64,000 bases of DNA from Stenomitos frigidus_A (GTDB lineage Bacteria > Cyanobacteriota > Cyanobacteriia > Leptolyngbyales > Leptolyngbyaceae). The DNA lies in assembly GCF_963877135.1 (NCBI RefSeq), contig NZ_CAWNSW010000161.1, positions 1-64,000 on the forward strand, written 5' to 3'. Shown one piece after another: positions 8,866-17,053 of this stretch. How positions within the stretch are numbered: the first letter of the stretch is position 1; each line of letters opens with the position of its first letter. A program made the translations under genes and the position numbers. The notes under the pieces were generated by a model, which did no database searches, was not told the DNA's origin, and saw only the letters and a program-made list of their open reading frames with translations.

Positions 8866-9966
8866 TCAAAAGCGGCAAATTGATTCTGGCTTTACAGGGC
8901 AATCCAGGCTGGCCAGCGGATTATCTTGCAAGTAAAGCACATTGAGGTTGGTTAACGGCTTTAAGGGATTTAAATTACGAATCCGATTACCGCCCAGATA
9001 AAGCGTGGTCAGCTTGGGAAGCGTGCTGAGCGAACGAATATCAGCGATTTGATTCCCTCCCAACGCTAAGCTAGTCAGATTTTGCAGCGTTTTTAACGGG
9101 CTAAGATCAGTAATTTGATTACCGCTCAGGTCAAGCGCGGTTAAATCCTCTAACGCTGTGAGTGGGCTGAGGTCAGCGATTTTTTGAGCTGACATGGAAA
9201 GCTCAGTCAAACTAATTAATGACTGCAACGGACTAATATCTGTGATTTGATTGAAGCTCAAATCGAGCGTGCTTAACTTTGATAGCGCTCTTAAAGGGCT
9301 CAGATTAACAATTTGATTAGAGACTAAATCAAGGCTAGTGAGATTCACCAAAGATTGCAACGCACTCATGTCTGAAATACGGTTGTTACCAAGATACAGA
9401 GCGTCCAGGTTGCGTAACGGCTTGAGTGGACTGAGATCAGAAATCTGGTTATAGCTGAGATACAGTCGGGTCAATTTAGTCAGAGAACTCAAGGGCTTTA
9501 AATCAGCAATTTGATTGTTGCCCAAATAGAGCTCATTCAGCTCTGTCAGCACTTGTAAAGGGCTAATATCGTTGATTCTGGTATCGCTTAAATCCAGCGT
9601 AGCGGTACTCGAAAGAATTTCACTTGCCTGATAGCAATCACGAGTGCGCGATCGCTTCATCAGCACATCAACCGTATGTCTTGCCGTAGCAGGAAGCGTT
9701 GTTTTTTTGAGGCACCAATCAGCAAACGTCTTCAACTGATTCCGTTTCACCTGATTACCAGGTGCAGCTTGTGACTGTGCTGCTGGGGGAAATGCCAGAA
9801 AAGAAAGTGCAGAGAGACTCAAGCATCCGATGAGCAGGCAAACAGTGAGCTTAACTGCTGGTTGATGATAGCGCCTGTAAAGCGATGAAGGGCAACGTTT
9901 TAGGTGCTTCCGTAAGATCACAATACCTTCATGGCTCCAATGACGCTGGCAAAATGATGTTGGCAA
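8866..9966 (-). CDS. Exported leucine-rich-repeat protein, internalin-like
   Basis: From about residue 120 onward the protein is a run of roughly ten 22-residue leucine-rich repeats of the form LxxLxxLxLxxNxIxDxxPLxx (for example LTRLYLSYNQISDLSPLKPL). This is the internalin/SDS22 type. A hydrophobic segment, KLTVCLLIGCLSLSALSFLA, followed by FPPAAQSQA looks like a signal peptide but lies about 40 residues in. The true start may be a GTG nearer to it. The protein ends with a Cys pair (LDCPVKPESICRF), possibly a capping disulphide. It is likely periplasmic or surface-exposed and binds a protein or glycan partner; no enzymatic role is visible. It lies between ureD and fmdA on the urease strand. 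Confidence 0.88.
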   Translation of the reverse strand: MPTSFCQRHWSHEGIVILRKHLKRCPSSLYRRYHQPAVKLTVCLLIGCLSLSALSFLAFPPAAQSQAAPGNQVKRNQLKTFADWCLKKTTLPATARHTVDVLMKRSRTRDCYQASEILSSTATLDLSDTRINDISPLQVLTELNELYLGNNQIADLKPLSSLTKLTRLYLSYNQISDLSPLKPLRNLDALYLGNNRISDMSALQSLVNLTSLDLVSNQIVNLSPLRALSKLSTLDLSFNQITDISPLQSLISLTELSMSAQKIADLSPLTALEDLTALDLSGNQITDLSPLKTLQNLTSLALGGNQIADIRSLSTLPKLTTLYLGGNRIRNLNPLKPLTNLNVLYLQDNPLASLDCPVKPESICRF

Positions 9967-10163
9967 ACAGTCTAAACAATTAGCCCACTAAAGACAACCA
10001 GCAATACCAGCGCCCAACAGGTCTATACAGTTCTACAGCACTGTCGCACGCTTGCTCATACCCATCCTTTCCTGACCCTAATGGCAGTTTGGTAATCCTG
10101 TCATCAGGCTGAACCAGCCTAAGCAGAAAGACCTGACTGTGGATGATGAGCGATCGCAGCAAA

Positions 10164-10206
10164 TGTGATAAAAGCTACAGATTGCACTCAGGCTTGACAC
10201 TAGAGT
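10164..10206 (+). promoter_or_regulatory. Probable NtcA-activated promoter for fmdA
   Basis: TGTG-N8-TACA at 10164-10179 matches the NtcA consensus TGTA-N8-TACA with one mismatch. It is followed after 21 nt by TAGAGT (10201-10206), fitting the TAN3T -10 box of class II NtcA promoters. The 5' leader to fmdA would be about 200 nt. The amiE promoter has the same spacing. A competing sigma-70 reading (TTGACA at 10194) has no good -10 box at the right distance. Confidence 0.5.
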
Positions 10207-10413
10207 CTAAACGTTATCTGAACCTTTGAATGCTGATTCAGAGGCAATCATAGTGGGTTACTGCGGGTTTTAGCCCCAGGCATGTGCAGATTTGATTTTG
10301 CTCGCTTGTTGCTACTAGAGGCATTAGCAGGAGTTGAGAACAGCGATCGCTGCAATCTGTTTGGTGAACCGTGCAGAATTTTGTTGAAGTAGGTAGGTGC
10401 GTAGGAGCGTTTT

Positions 10414-11619
10414 ATGCCTAAAACATTATTTCAAGTCGATCTAACGAAGCCGATGGATCAGCAAGATCTGCCGGGACATAATCGCTGGCACCCGGATATT
10501 CCAGCAGTCGTGTCTGTTAATCCTGGCGATGTCTTTCGGATTGAGTGCAAAGATTGGACAGACGGTCAGATTAAAGATAATGACAGTCCCGATGACATTC
10601 GTGATGTCGATTTAACGGTCGTTCACGTTTTGAGTGGACCGATCCACGTGAATGGCGCAGAACCTGGCGACATTCTGGTCGTCGATTTGGTTGACATTGG
10701 TGCCCTTCAAGGCGACGAATGGGGTTTTACAGGCATTTTTGACAAGAAAAATGGGGGCGGTTTTTTGACCGATCATTACCCCGATCCAGCGAAAGCGATT
10801 TGGGATTTTCAGGGCATTTACACCACCTCTAGACACATTCCAGGCGTTAAGTTTGCGGGCATTATCCATCCTGGTTTGATTGGTTGTGCGCCATCCCATG
10901 AGCTGTTGGCAAAGTGGAACAAGCGGGAAAAAGAACTGGTAGACACGGCTCCCGATTTGCGGACGTATGGCGCTGGTCTTTCGGGCGACAAGCCAGTACT
11001 GGCAGCGCTACCCAATCCCACCAACGCGATTCTTGGACAATTGCCCAAGTCTGAGTTCGAGCGCGTGGCAGCTGAAGGCGCACGCACCGTTCCACCCCGT
11101 GAGCATGGCGGCAACTGCGATATCAAGAACCTGTCCAAGGGCACCCGCATTTACTTCCCGGTCTACGTGGAAGGTGGAAAGCTATCCATGGGTGATATTC
11201 ACTTCTCTCAAGGGGATGGTGAAATTTCCTTCTGTGGCGCGATCGAAATGTCGGGCTACATTGATATTCACGTAGAGATCATCAAAGGTGGTGTTGAGAA
11301 GTATGGCATGATTAATCCCATCTTCAAGCCCGGTCCCGTTGAGCCTCGCTTCTCGGAATACCTGGTGTTTGAAGGTATTTCGGTGGATGAGTTCACTGGC
11401 AAACAGTACTACATGGATGTCCATATTGCTTATCGGCGTGCGTGCTTGAACGCGATCGAATATCTGAAGAAATTCGGCTATACGGGCGAACAAGCCTACC
11501 TGCTACTGAGCTGTGCTCCGGTGGAAGGTAGAGTGAGCGGCATTGTGGATATTCCCAACGCCTGCTGTACAGTAGCCATTCCAACGGCAATCTTCGACAA
11601 ACCCATTCTTCCTGTGTAA
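10414..11619 (+). CDS. fmdA: Formamidase (acetamidase/formamidase family)
   Basis: Hydrolyses formamide to formate and ammonia in the cytosol. The 401-residue length is normal for FmdA. Typical segments are FQVDLTKPMDQQDLPGHNRW, RIECKDWTDGQIKDND, HVLSGPIHVNGAEPGD, FAGIIHPGLIGCAPS, PPREHGGNCDIKNLSKG and MGDIHFSQGDGEISFCGAIE. The start has GTAGGAG about 8 nt upstream. It is followed by an FmdB-type zinc-ribbon gene and then amiE, all in one direction. Together with urease these make a cluster of ammonia-releasing enzymes. The NtcA-like promoter upstream suggests induction under nitrogen limitation (inference). Confidence 0.95.
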   Translation: MPKTLFQVDLTKPMDQQDLPGHNRWHPDIPAVVSVNPGDVFRIECKDWTDGQIKDNDSPDDIRDVDLTVVHVLSGPIHVNGAEPGDILVVDLVDIGALQGDEWGFTGIFDKKNGGGFLTDHYPDPAKAIWDFQGIYTTSRHIPGVKFAGIIHPGLIGCAPSHELLAKWNKREKELVDTAPDLRTYGAGLSGDKPVLAALPNPTNAILGQLPKSEFERVAAEGARTVPPREHGGNCDIKNLSKGTRIYFPVYVEGGKLSMGDIHFSQGDGEISFCGAIEMSGYIDIHVEIIKGGVEKYGMINPIFKPGPVEPRFSEYLVFEGISVDEFTGKQYYMDVHIAYRRACLNAIEYLKKFGYTGEQAYLLLSCAPVEGRVSGIVDIPNACCTVAIPTAIFDKPILPV

Positions 11620-11629
11620 AAAGAGTTTT

Positions 11630-11752
11630 TAGTTGTTAGTTGTTGGTTTTTAGAGGTGGATTTGGAACCTGATGGTGTTTGGAGAAACGATCTTCAGTCT
11701 CAATCCTCTGATCAACTAACAACTAACAACCAACAACCAACAACTATTAACC
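11630..11752. repeat. Heptamer-type tandem repeats in inverted arms
   Basis: Between fmdA and the zinc-ribbon gene lie repeats of GTTGTTA/GTTAGTT on the left (about 11631-11650). Their complements ACAACTA/ACAACCA lie on the right (about 11711-11750). The two arms could form a long imperfect hairpin. This is the short tandemly repeated repetitive (STRR) type known from filamentous cyanobacteria. It may attenuate or process the mRNA between the two genes, but that is not shown. Confidence 0.7.
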
Positions 11753-11755
11753 AAA

Positions 11756-12022
11756 ATGCCTCTTTACGAATTTAAATGTGACGACTGTGGTGTGTTTGAT
11801 CAGTGGCGATCGATTGCAGAATGCAACGATCCGGCTAGCTGTCCCACCTGTCAGGGTGCAACCAGACGCCTCTTTTCAGCACCCGCTTTGTTATCCGGAT
11901 CCCTGCGGTTGAAAAAGGAAAGCCCAGAACCGCAGCTCGTGCAACGATCGAACGATCGTGAGCCAGAGCGTCCTAAAGCCCAAACGCATAATGGTGGACG
12001 TCCTTGGATGATTGGTCATTAG
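11756..12022 (+). CDS. FmdB-type zinc-ribbon protein
   Basis: An 88-residue protein beginning MPLYEFKCDDCGVFDQW, with CxxC pairs at CDDC and CPTC. These form the zinc ribbon of the FmdB/CxxC_CXXC_SSSS family, whose members are annotated as putative regulators beside amidase genes. The C-terminal 45 residues are polar and probably disordered. It is sandwiched between fmdA and amiE, which supports a role in amidase regulation or maturation, though the mechanism in this family is unproven. Confidence 0.88.
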   Translation: MPLYEFKCDDCGVFDQWRSIAECNDPASCPTCQGATRRLFSAPALLSGSLRLKKESPEPQLVQRSNDREPERPKAQTHNGGRPWMIGH

Positions 12023-12061
12023 CTTGCCATTGGGTTTATGGAGCTATGTTCGACACGGTTT

Positions 12062-12104
12062 TGTAGCCAATGCTACAAGGTAGTCTTTATGGAGCCGATA
12101 AACT
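12062..12104 (+). promoter_or_regulatory. NtcA-activated promoter for amiE
   Basis: TGTAGCCAATGCTACA at 12062-12077 is a perfect TGTA-N8-TACA NtcA box, itself within a 7-bp-arm palindrome. It is followed after 21 nt by TAAACT (12099-12104), a TAN3T -10 box, which is the class II NtcA arrangement. The start codon of amiE is about 105 nt downstream. NtcA is the global nitrogen activator of cyanobacteria, and regulation of an ammonia-yielding amidase would fit. Confidence 0.75.
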
Positions 12105-12209
12105 GCTAATTCGATAGCTAAAGCCTCTTGTCAGTGCTTTAGATTGTCCTGCACGCAAGAGGTTTGTGTGGACAAATTTGCATCGAGCAAAGATTATTAG
12201 GAGGCCTTC

Positions 12210-13292
12210 ATGTCTTATCACGGTGATATTTCGTCCAGCAATGATGCTGTCGGTGTTGCAGTCGTCAATTACAAAATGCCACGCCTTCACACGAAGGAAG
12301 AAGTGTTGGCAAACTGTAAAAATATTGCCTCCATGATTGATGGGATGAAGGTTGGTCTGCCAGGGATGGATCTGGTGATTTTCCCGGAATATTCCACCCA
12401 CGGCATCATGTATGACGCCAAAGAGATGATGGAAACCGCTTCATCCATCCCTGGGCCAGAAACGGACATTTTTGCTGAGGCGTGTATCCGCAACAAAACC
12501 TGGGGCGTCTTTTCACTCACCGGCGAACGCCATGAAGACCATCCCAACAAGGTGCCTTACAACACGCTGATTCTGATGAACGACGAAGGTGAGATCGTTC
12601 AAAAGTATCGCAAAATCATGCCCTGGACGCCGATCGAGGGTTGGTATCCCGGCAATTGCACCTACGTGTCAGACGGTCCCAAGGGTTTGAAGATTAGCCT
12701 GATTATTTGTGACGACGGCAACTATCCCGAAATCTGGCGCGATTGCGCCATGCGAGGCGCTGAACTGATTGTGCGTTGCCAGGGTTATATGTACCCTGCG
12801 AAAGAGCAGCAAATCATGGTGTCGAAGGCGATGGCATGGATGAATAACGTCTATGTTGCAGTGGCAAATGCGGCTGGTTTCGATGGCGTTTACAGCTATT
12901 TTGGACATTCCGCGATCGTGGGTTTTGATGGTCGCACCTTGGGCGAATGTGGTGAAGAAGATATGGGCGTGCAGTACGCGGCGCTCTCTAAGTTTGCCAT
13001 TCGTGACTTCCGCAAGAATTCCCAGTCTCAGAACCATCTGTTCAAGCTGCTGCACCGTGGCTACACAGGCATGATTAACTCTGGTGAAGGGGCTGAAGGT
13101 GTGCAAGAGTGTCCTTACGAGTTCTACCGCACCTGGGTTAACGATCCTGCGAAAGCAAAGGAAATCGCCGAATCCATCACTCGACCCACCGTGGGCGTCA
13201 AGGAATGCCCGATCGAAGGGTTGCCCACCGAAAAGCTTGCTGAAACGCCACTGGTTGTGAAGGAAAAAGAAACGGTCTTACTGAATAACTAA
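12210..13292 (+). CDS. amiE: Aliphatic amidase
   Basis: Nitrilase-superfamily amidase releasing ammonia from short aliphatic amides. It is very close in sequence to Pseudomonas AmiE (MSYHGDISSSNDAVGVAVVN and the VRCQGYMYPAKEQQ region). The catalytic Glu-Lys-Cys are at E60 (FPEYS), K135 (KYRKIMPW) and C167 (IICDDGNYPE), one residue shifted from E59/K134/C166 of the Pseudomonas enzyme. Full length, 360 residues. GGAGG lies 7 nt before the ATG. It follows the zinc-ribbon gene but has its own NtcA-like promoter, and it ends at a strong terminator. A broken second copy lies at 59509-59920. The high similarity to a proteobacterial enzyme could reflect past transfer, but the gene contains HIP1-type motifs and looks ameliorated. 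Confidence 0.96.
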   Translation: MSYHGDISSSNDAVGVAVVNYKMPRLHTKEEVLANCKNIASMIDGMKVGLPGMDLVIFPEYSTHGIMYDAKEMMETASSIPGPETDIFAEACIRNKTWGVFSLTGERHEDHPNKVPYNTLILMNDEGEIVQKYRKIMPWTPIEGWYPGNCTYVSDGPKGLKISLIICDDGNYPEIWRDCAMRGAELIVRCQGYMYPAKEQQIMVSKAMAWMNNVYVAVANAAGFDGVYSYFGHSAIVGFDGRTLGECGEEDMGVQYAALSKFAIRDFRKNSQSQNHLFKLLHRGYTGMINSGEGAEGVQECPYEFYRTWVNDPAKAKEIAESITRPTVGVKECPIEGLPTEKLAETPLVVKEKETVLLNN

Positions 13293-13326
13293 CCCTCTTG
13301 CATTCCATCATTGCTGTCTTTCACCG

Positions 13327-13357
13327 AGCGTCCACATAAACATGTGGGCGCTTTTTT
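13327..13357 (+). terminator. Intrinsic terminator after amiE
   Basis: AGCGTCCACAT, loop AAAC, then ATGTGGGCGCT form an 11-bp stem with one G-T pair, followed by TTTTTT. It lies 35 bp after the amiE stop. Confidence 0.9.
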
Positions 13358-13415
13358 GATTGTTTGATGGATGCCTTCGATCGCTGCAAAGGCTTTCGTG
13401 ATGAGCAGTACCTAA

Positions 13416-13446
13416 AACAAAGCCCCAGAGACTTCTCTAGGGCTTA
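13416..13446 (-). terminator. Probable terminator of the doxX gene
   Basis: On the minus strand AAGCCCTAGAGA and TCTCTGGGGCTT pair around a short AG loop. TTGTTTTA follows, a modest U-rich tail. It lies about 50 bp beyond the doxX stop. Confidence 0.65.
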
Positions 13447-13495
13447 ACGGGAATGCGAATTTGACATTGTCTAAGAGCGCTAGTTCTGCCCGACC

Positions 13496-14029
13496 TCAAG
13501 CATTGACCTTTTGGTCAGTACTCACAGTTCCGTAAGCCTTCTCCAGGCGCATGATTTGCTTCGCTTGTGCAGACAACGCGGTTACATCGAGCCAATTGAC
13601 GATCAGTGCATCCGTTGAAAACAGACCACCACCGTTAACGGCAAAGAATAAGAAGCAAGCCGCATACACTGCAGACAGTTCCAGATAGGGAATGCTGAAG
13701 CCAGCCACCAAGACGTGGTGGTACATTGCCACACACATAGTTGAGAACAAGCCAAAAGCCGCAGGGCGAGTCAATAACCCCAGCATTAGCAAGGGTGCAC
13801 CGATGATTTCAGTAAAGGCAGCAACATAGCTAAAGAAGATTGGAAAGGGCAAGCCAATCACCTGAACGTACGCTTGAGCAAAGCTCTCAATATTAGAGAG
13901 CTTGTCGAAACCGTTATGAATGATCATGGTACCCAAGATCGCACGAAGAAGGGCGAAGGATGATTGTGATAGCAGATTGGGCGTCACGTTAGGCTTGAAG
14001 ACAGCCGTCAGAAGCGAAATCTTGGACAT
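13496..14029 (-). CDS. DoxX family membrane protein
   Basis: A four-helix integral membrane protein of the DoxX family. The start chosen (MSKISLLTAVFKPN) has AGGAA about 10 nt upstream; a longer frame begins at 14074. Family features are LLRAILGTMIIHNGFDKL, VIGLPFPIFFSYVAAFTEI, APLLMLGLLTRPAAFGL and AVNGGGLFSTDALIV. DoxX-like proteins are linked to redox and thiol stress in some bacteria; no specific role can be read here. It converges with amiE and has its own terminator. Confidence 0.88.
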   Translation of the reverse strand: MSKISLLTAVFKPNVTPNLLSQSSFALLRAILGTMIIHNGFDKLSNIESFAQAYVQVIGLPFPIFFSYVAAFTEIIGAPLLMLGLLTRPAAFGLFSTMCVAMYHHVLVAGFSIPYLELSAVYAACFLFFAVNGGGLFSTDALIVNWLDVTALSAQAKQIMRLEKAYGTVSTDQKVNA

Positions 14030-14519
14030 GAATTTGATTCCTGCAATGATTACTTGTGCATAAATTCGAAGCACATATATTAATAATTCTAACCTATTTG
14101 ATTAAGTTATGTAAACGTTAAACAACGGTCGCTCATAGATTCACGTGAGTTATACGATCACATTCCATCTCAGTAAAAGAGTGGTTCCACAACCAAAGCC
14201 AGTCATCTGTCTGAAGCGATACCGCTTTAAGGCACGATCGCGACAGATCAACCGCTCTGGTAGGGGCATGACAATGCCATGTCCTGCTAAAAGCTGCCGC
14301 AGGCTCAACTCAAATTGGCATCAACTCAAATTGGCATCAAACAGTTCAACTCAAGCTGGTTTAAGCCAGTCTAAAAATGAAAAAGAGTGCGGGTTTCGCC
14401 TTAGACGGCAAACGCCTACACTCTTTGCCACAAATCTCATTTTTAGAAGCGCGAATGAACTAACTTCTACAGCTAGGGTCTTTCTAGGTGATGCACGGCT
14501 GTGCGCCCGTATTCGAAGA
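14030..14519. repeat. Intergenic region with tandem 16-mer and inverted repeat
   Basis: There is no gene here. A perfect 16-bp tandem duplication, CAACTCAAATTGGCAT, lies at 14306-14337. An imperfect inverted repeat spans 14373-14444: AAAAATGA and AAGAGTG with GTTTCGCC on one side, GGCAAACGC with CACTCTTT and TCATTTTT on the other. It resembles a degraded MITE or a bidirectional terminator-like structure. A partial copy of the ACGGCTGTGCGCCC palindrome, seen elsewhere at 34283 and 48440, lies near 14493. Confidence 0.55.
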
Positions 14520-16685
14520 TCACTTCATGGGTGGCATTGGCTTTACAGGTTGCGCTTGCGTCAAGATTTTAGCTCTAGCCTCACCACGTGGGCGACCCAG
14601 CACATCAACGCGGTAGCGCTCTGGAGACGCTGCAACTTGAATTTTCCGTTTTTCGCAGAGCCAGGATAAGGCTTCCACTGCTATTTTCCGTCGATCGATG
14701 TCTGGTAGTTGTTTAGCCTGTTGTAACTTTGCCGTCAAAGCCGCTGGCATGTCACTACTTTCGGTGAGTTCGATCGGCGGTTGGAACACTAACGAGTCTA
14801 ATAACCCTTGAAAGCCCAAAAACGCTAGACGGTAAATGAGCAGATTACTCAGGCGACCATAGAAGTAGCCGCCATGCACATCGACTCCAACCCCTTTGCC
14901 TGGATCGCTGGAGAAATCAACATACGCTTTGAGCAGCGTCGCGTAATCGAAAAACTTGAGCGGCGATCGCTGTCCTTCGCAAATTAAGACATTGATCTCC
15001 TGGTTATCGCGTTTGGGGTATACCGTAACGTCTCGATATTCAGTGCAGTCGAGGTATGTAAACAAGTCTGCGATCGACTCAGGGTCTGATTTTGCTGTCG
15101 CAAGCGACTCCTCATCCACTTTGCTGCTTCGTTTTTTAAGGGCTTCTCGCTTCTTAACCGCCTCTTGCCCGATGCTCCGAGTATCGCGATCGAGCGTCTG
15201 CACGCCAATAAAATCAAGGAGTGGCGAAGGAGTGTCGTTCACTAGCTCTTGAAGGTTGACAATCCCGTAAGCATTCTGTCTAAACGGATTATGTTTGGTT
15301 GAATCCAGATTGACGGTCACGTTTCCTAGCCGAAAACCTTGAGTGCGGGTACTGGCTGGAAAAGAGAAATAGTTCGCCGTAGTTGACGCTATCCGCAAAG
15401 CTAGATCACCTTCATTGCTAAAAAGATACGCCTCCTCAAACCGTCTGAGCGAAGAACGCAGAAAATTGGTACGGCCAGAAACAATGGTTGATAGGGGTAT
15501 ATCGGGAGAAATGAGAACTAAGCGCCCCAAGGCAAACGTGCGCCCGATGTAAGCCGGTGGCAGCTTCTCTAAACTCTGCGAGTCACCAATAGCAGCCGGG
15601 TCAAAAACATCAGAAAGAATACGAATCACCTGAGTCGTGACAAAGCCACCCATACTGTGGCCGACGAAGGTAAGGCGAATGCGTTTTTCCTTATCCCAAT
15701 AGGCGGCGGCAGCCTGAAACGCGGCTGTGGTATGCGCTGGTTTTTCAGCACAGACAAAGCTAGCGTAGATTTTCAGGAAAACTACATCTTCCAGGGACGC
15801 GAGGCTACTCTGCTTCAATGCAGGCAGCAACAGAGAAAAAGCGGTTTCGTTATAAACGCTGACCAACCCTGGCTGAGTCTCGATCGCTTCCCAGGTTTTC
15901 CTCACTGCTTTTGCCAGCACATCAGGCGCGAGATTGAAGCCTTCACCCGCTTCTTTTTGCACCGTTTCAAACAGTGAATCATTGAGGTGGCGTTTGACCA
16001 TACTTAAATCAAGCTGCCGAATAAATTCGACCAGATCGGGAACACCAAAATTATTCGCCCGATAGTGATCCCGAAAATAAACAATAATGCGAAGAATAAA
16101 TAACGTTACAACGAACATTGCGGCAGCAATGCCTATCATCAACACGATCGCAGCAACGGCATCGATCACAGGCGAAGCAAAGATTAAGAGCACCAGTAGG
16201 CCGATCGCAGCGACCAAAAAGCCTCCCCAAAGCACTAGCTTCAGCGCTAAAGGTAACCCTTTGTTTGCGTTCTTGACACTAGAAGGAACGCTCTCTGAAG
16301 GCCACCGATAGCCTAAATAGACAAAACTATGCGGCTTTCCAAAAATGGCTGGATCGTGTTGGTTCAGGTATTCCCATGTTCTCTGCCAACCCTCACGGAC
16401 ATAATCTCTACCCTCGACCTCTTTACCACCCTGATTAACTTTTTCGATGCCCGTATTGTAGCCGTGAATCTGAATCACAAGACCGGTATAGCTTGTGTTT
16501 AGCTTTGTGTTCTGATACAGGCTTTCAACCACATCACCAATGGTCGGTAAAAAGCCGTCGGGTTTACATTCGTCTTGTTCAATATTGGTTGGTGCTGTAC
16601 TACGCACAAAGAAACCAGGCACCGTTGACTGACTGCCCAGTGGCTGCTCATGCTTCAACTCATCAACCCAGACATCCATTTTCAA
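14520..16685 (-). CDS. Membrane-embedded alpha/beta hydrolase-like protein
   Basis: A 721-residue protein. The N-terminal part has an oxyanion-hole-like IQIHGYNTG (about residue 70). Two to three hydrophobic helices follow at about 145-210 (LALKLVLWGGFLVAAIGLLV and IAAAMFVVTLFILRIIVYF). Then comes a lipase-type nucleophile elbow, FVGHSMGGFV, with Ser in GHSMG near residue 345. The C-terminal third contains VGVDVHGGYFYGRLSNLL, which may supply the catalytic Asp/His. It resembles esterase/lipase-like hydrolases in which membrane helices are inserted between the first strand and the nucleophile. The substrate is unknown. No neighbour suggests a pathway; the flanks hold repeats on both sides. Confidence 0.75.
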   Translation of the reverse strand: MKMDVWVDELKHEQPLGSQSTVPGFFVRSTAPTNIEQDECKPDGFLPTIGDVVESLYQNTKLNTSYTGLVIQIHGYNTGIEKVNQGGKEVEGRDYVREGWQRTWEYLNQHDPAIFGKPHSFVYLGYRWPSESVPSSVKNANKGLPLALKLVLWGGFLVAAIGLLVLLIFASPVIDAVAAIVLMIGIAAAMFVVTLFILRIIVYFRDHYRANNFGVPDLVEFIRQLDLSMVKRHLNDSLFETVQKEAGEGFNLAPDVLAKAVRKTWEAIETQPGLVSVYNETAFSLLLPALKQSSLASLEDVVFLKIYASFVCAEKPAHTTAAFQAAAAYWDKEKRIRLTFVGHSMGGFVTTQVIRILSDVFDPAAIGDSQSLEKLPPAYIGRTFALGRLVLISPDIPLSTIVSGRTNFLRSSLRRFEEAYLFSNEGDLALRIASTTANYFSFPASTRTQGFRLGNVTVNLDSTKHNPFRQNAYGIVNLQELVNDTPSPLLDFIGVQTLDRDTRSIGQEAVKKREALKKRSSKVDEESLATAKSDPESIADLFTYLDCTEYRDVTVYPKRDNQEINVLICEGQRSPLKFFDYATLLKAYVDFSSDPGKGVGVDVHGGYFYGRLSNLLIYRLAFLGFQGLLDSLVFQPPIELTESSDMPAALTAKLQQAKQLPDIDRRKIAVEALSWLCEKRKIQVAASPERYRVDVLGRPRGEARAKILTQAQPVKPMPPMK

Positions 16686-16780
16686 CCCTCATGACGTGAC
16701 TAAACGTGAGCGTGACCTTGCTGCCTTGGAATACGACAGCTAAGAATCTAGAACAAAGCACCAGAAGCGTCTACAGGTTA

Positions 16781-16885
16781 GGACTGACGCAGGCCTGAGA
16801 TCCTGATCCCATTGCCTCTCTTCAAAGGAGTCACTTCTGGAAGCCCCTTTTTGAAAAGAGTTGGGGATCTTTTTTGCATCAGTCC
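16781..16885. mobile_element. MITE-like element with GGTTA target duplication
   Basis: This 105-bp element has terminal inverted repeats: GGACTGACGCA at the left end and TGCATCAGTCC at the right, matching at 10 of 11 positions. It is flanked on both sides by GGTTA (16776-16780 and 16886-16890), a 5-bp target duplication. The interior has no ORF but contains AAGCCCCTTTTTTGAAAAG-like symmetric sequence. It is a non-autonomous insertion between the hydrolase gene and hisA. Confidence 0.85.
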
Positions 16886-17053
16886 GGTTAAGAAGATTGT
16901 TTGGATTTTAGCCTACGCCTATGCTGATTTTTTTCGCTAGCAATATCAATTAAAGCAGCCTTTGATTGTGATTCACCTCGTCATACAGTACTGTAAATTG
17001 GTTTACATGACTGGCTCACATAGCTGGTTTACATGGCGCGTGAGGGCAGAGCA

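Noticed and set aside
14145..14669. A 174-codon plus-strand frame across the repeat region
   Set aside because: It spans a tandem repeat and an inverted repeat, then runs into the 3' end of the hydrolase gene; the composition is not protein-like.
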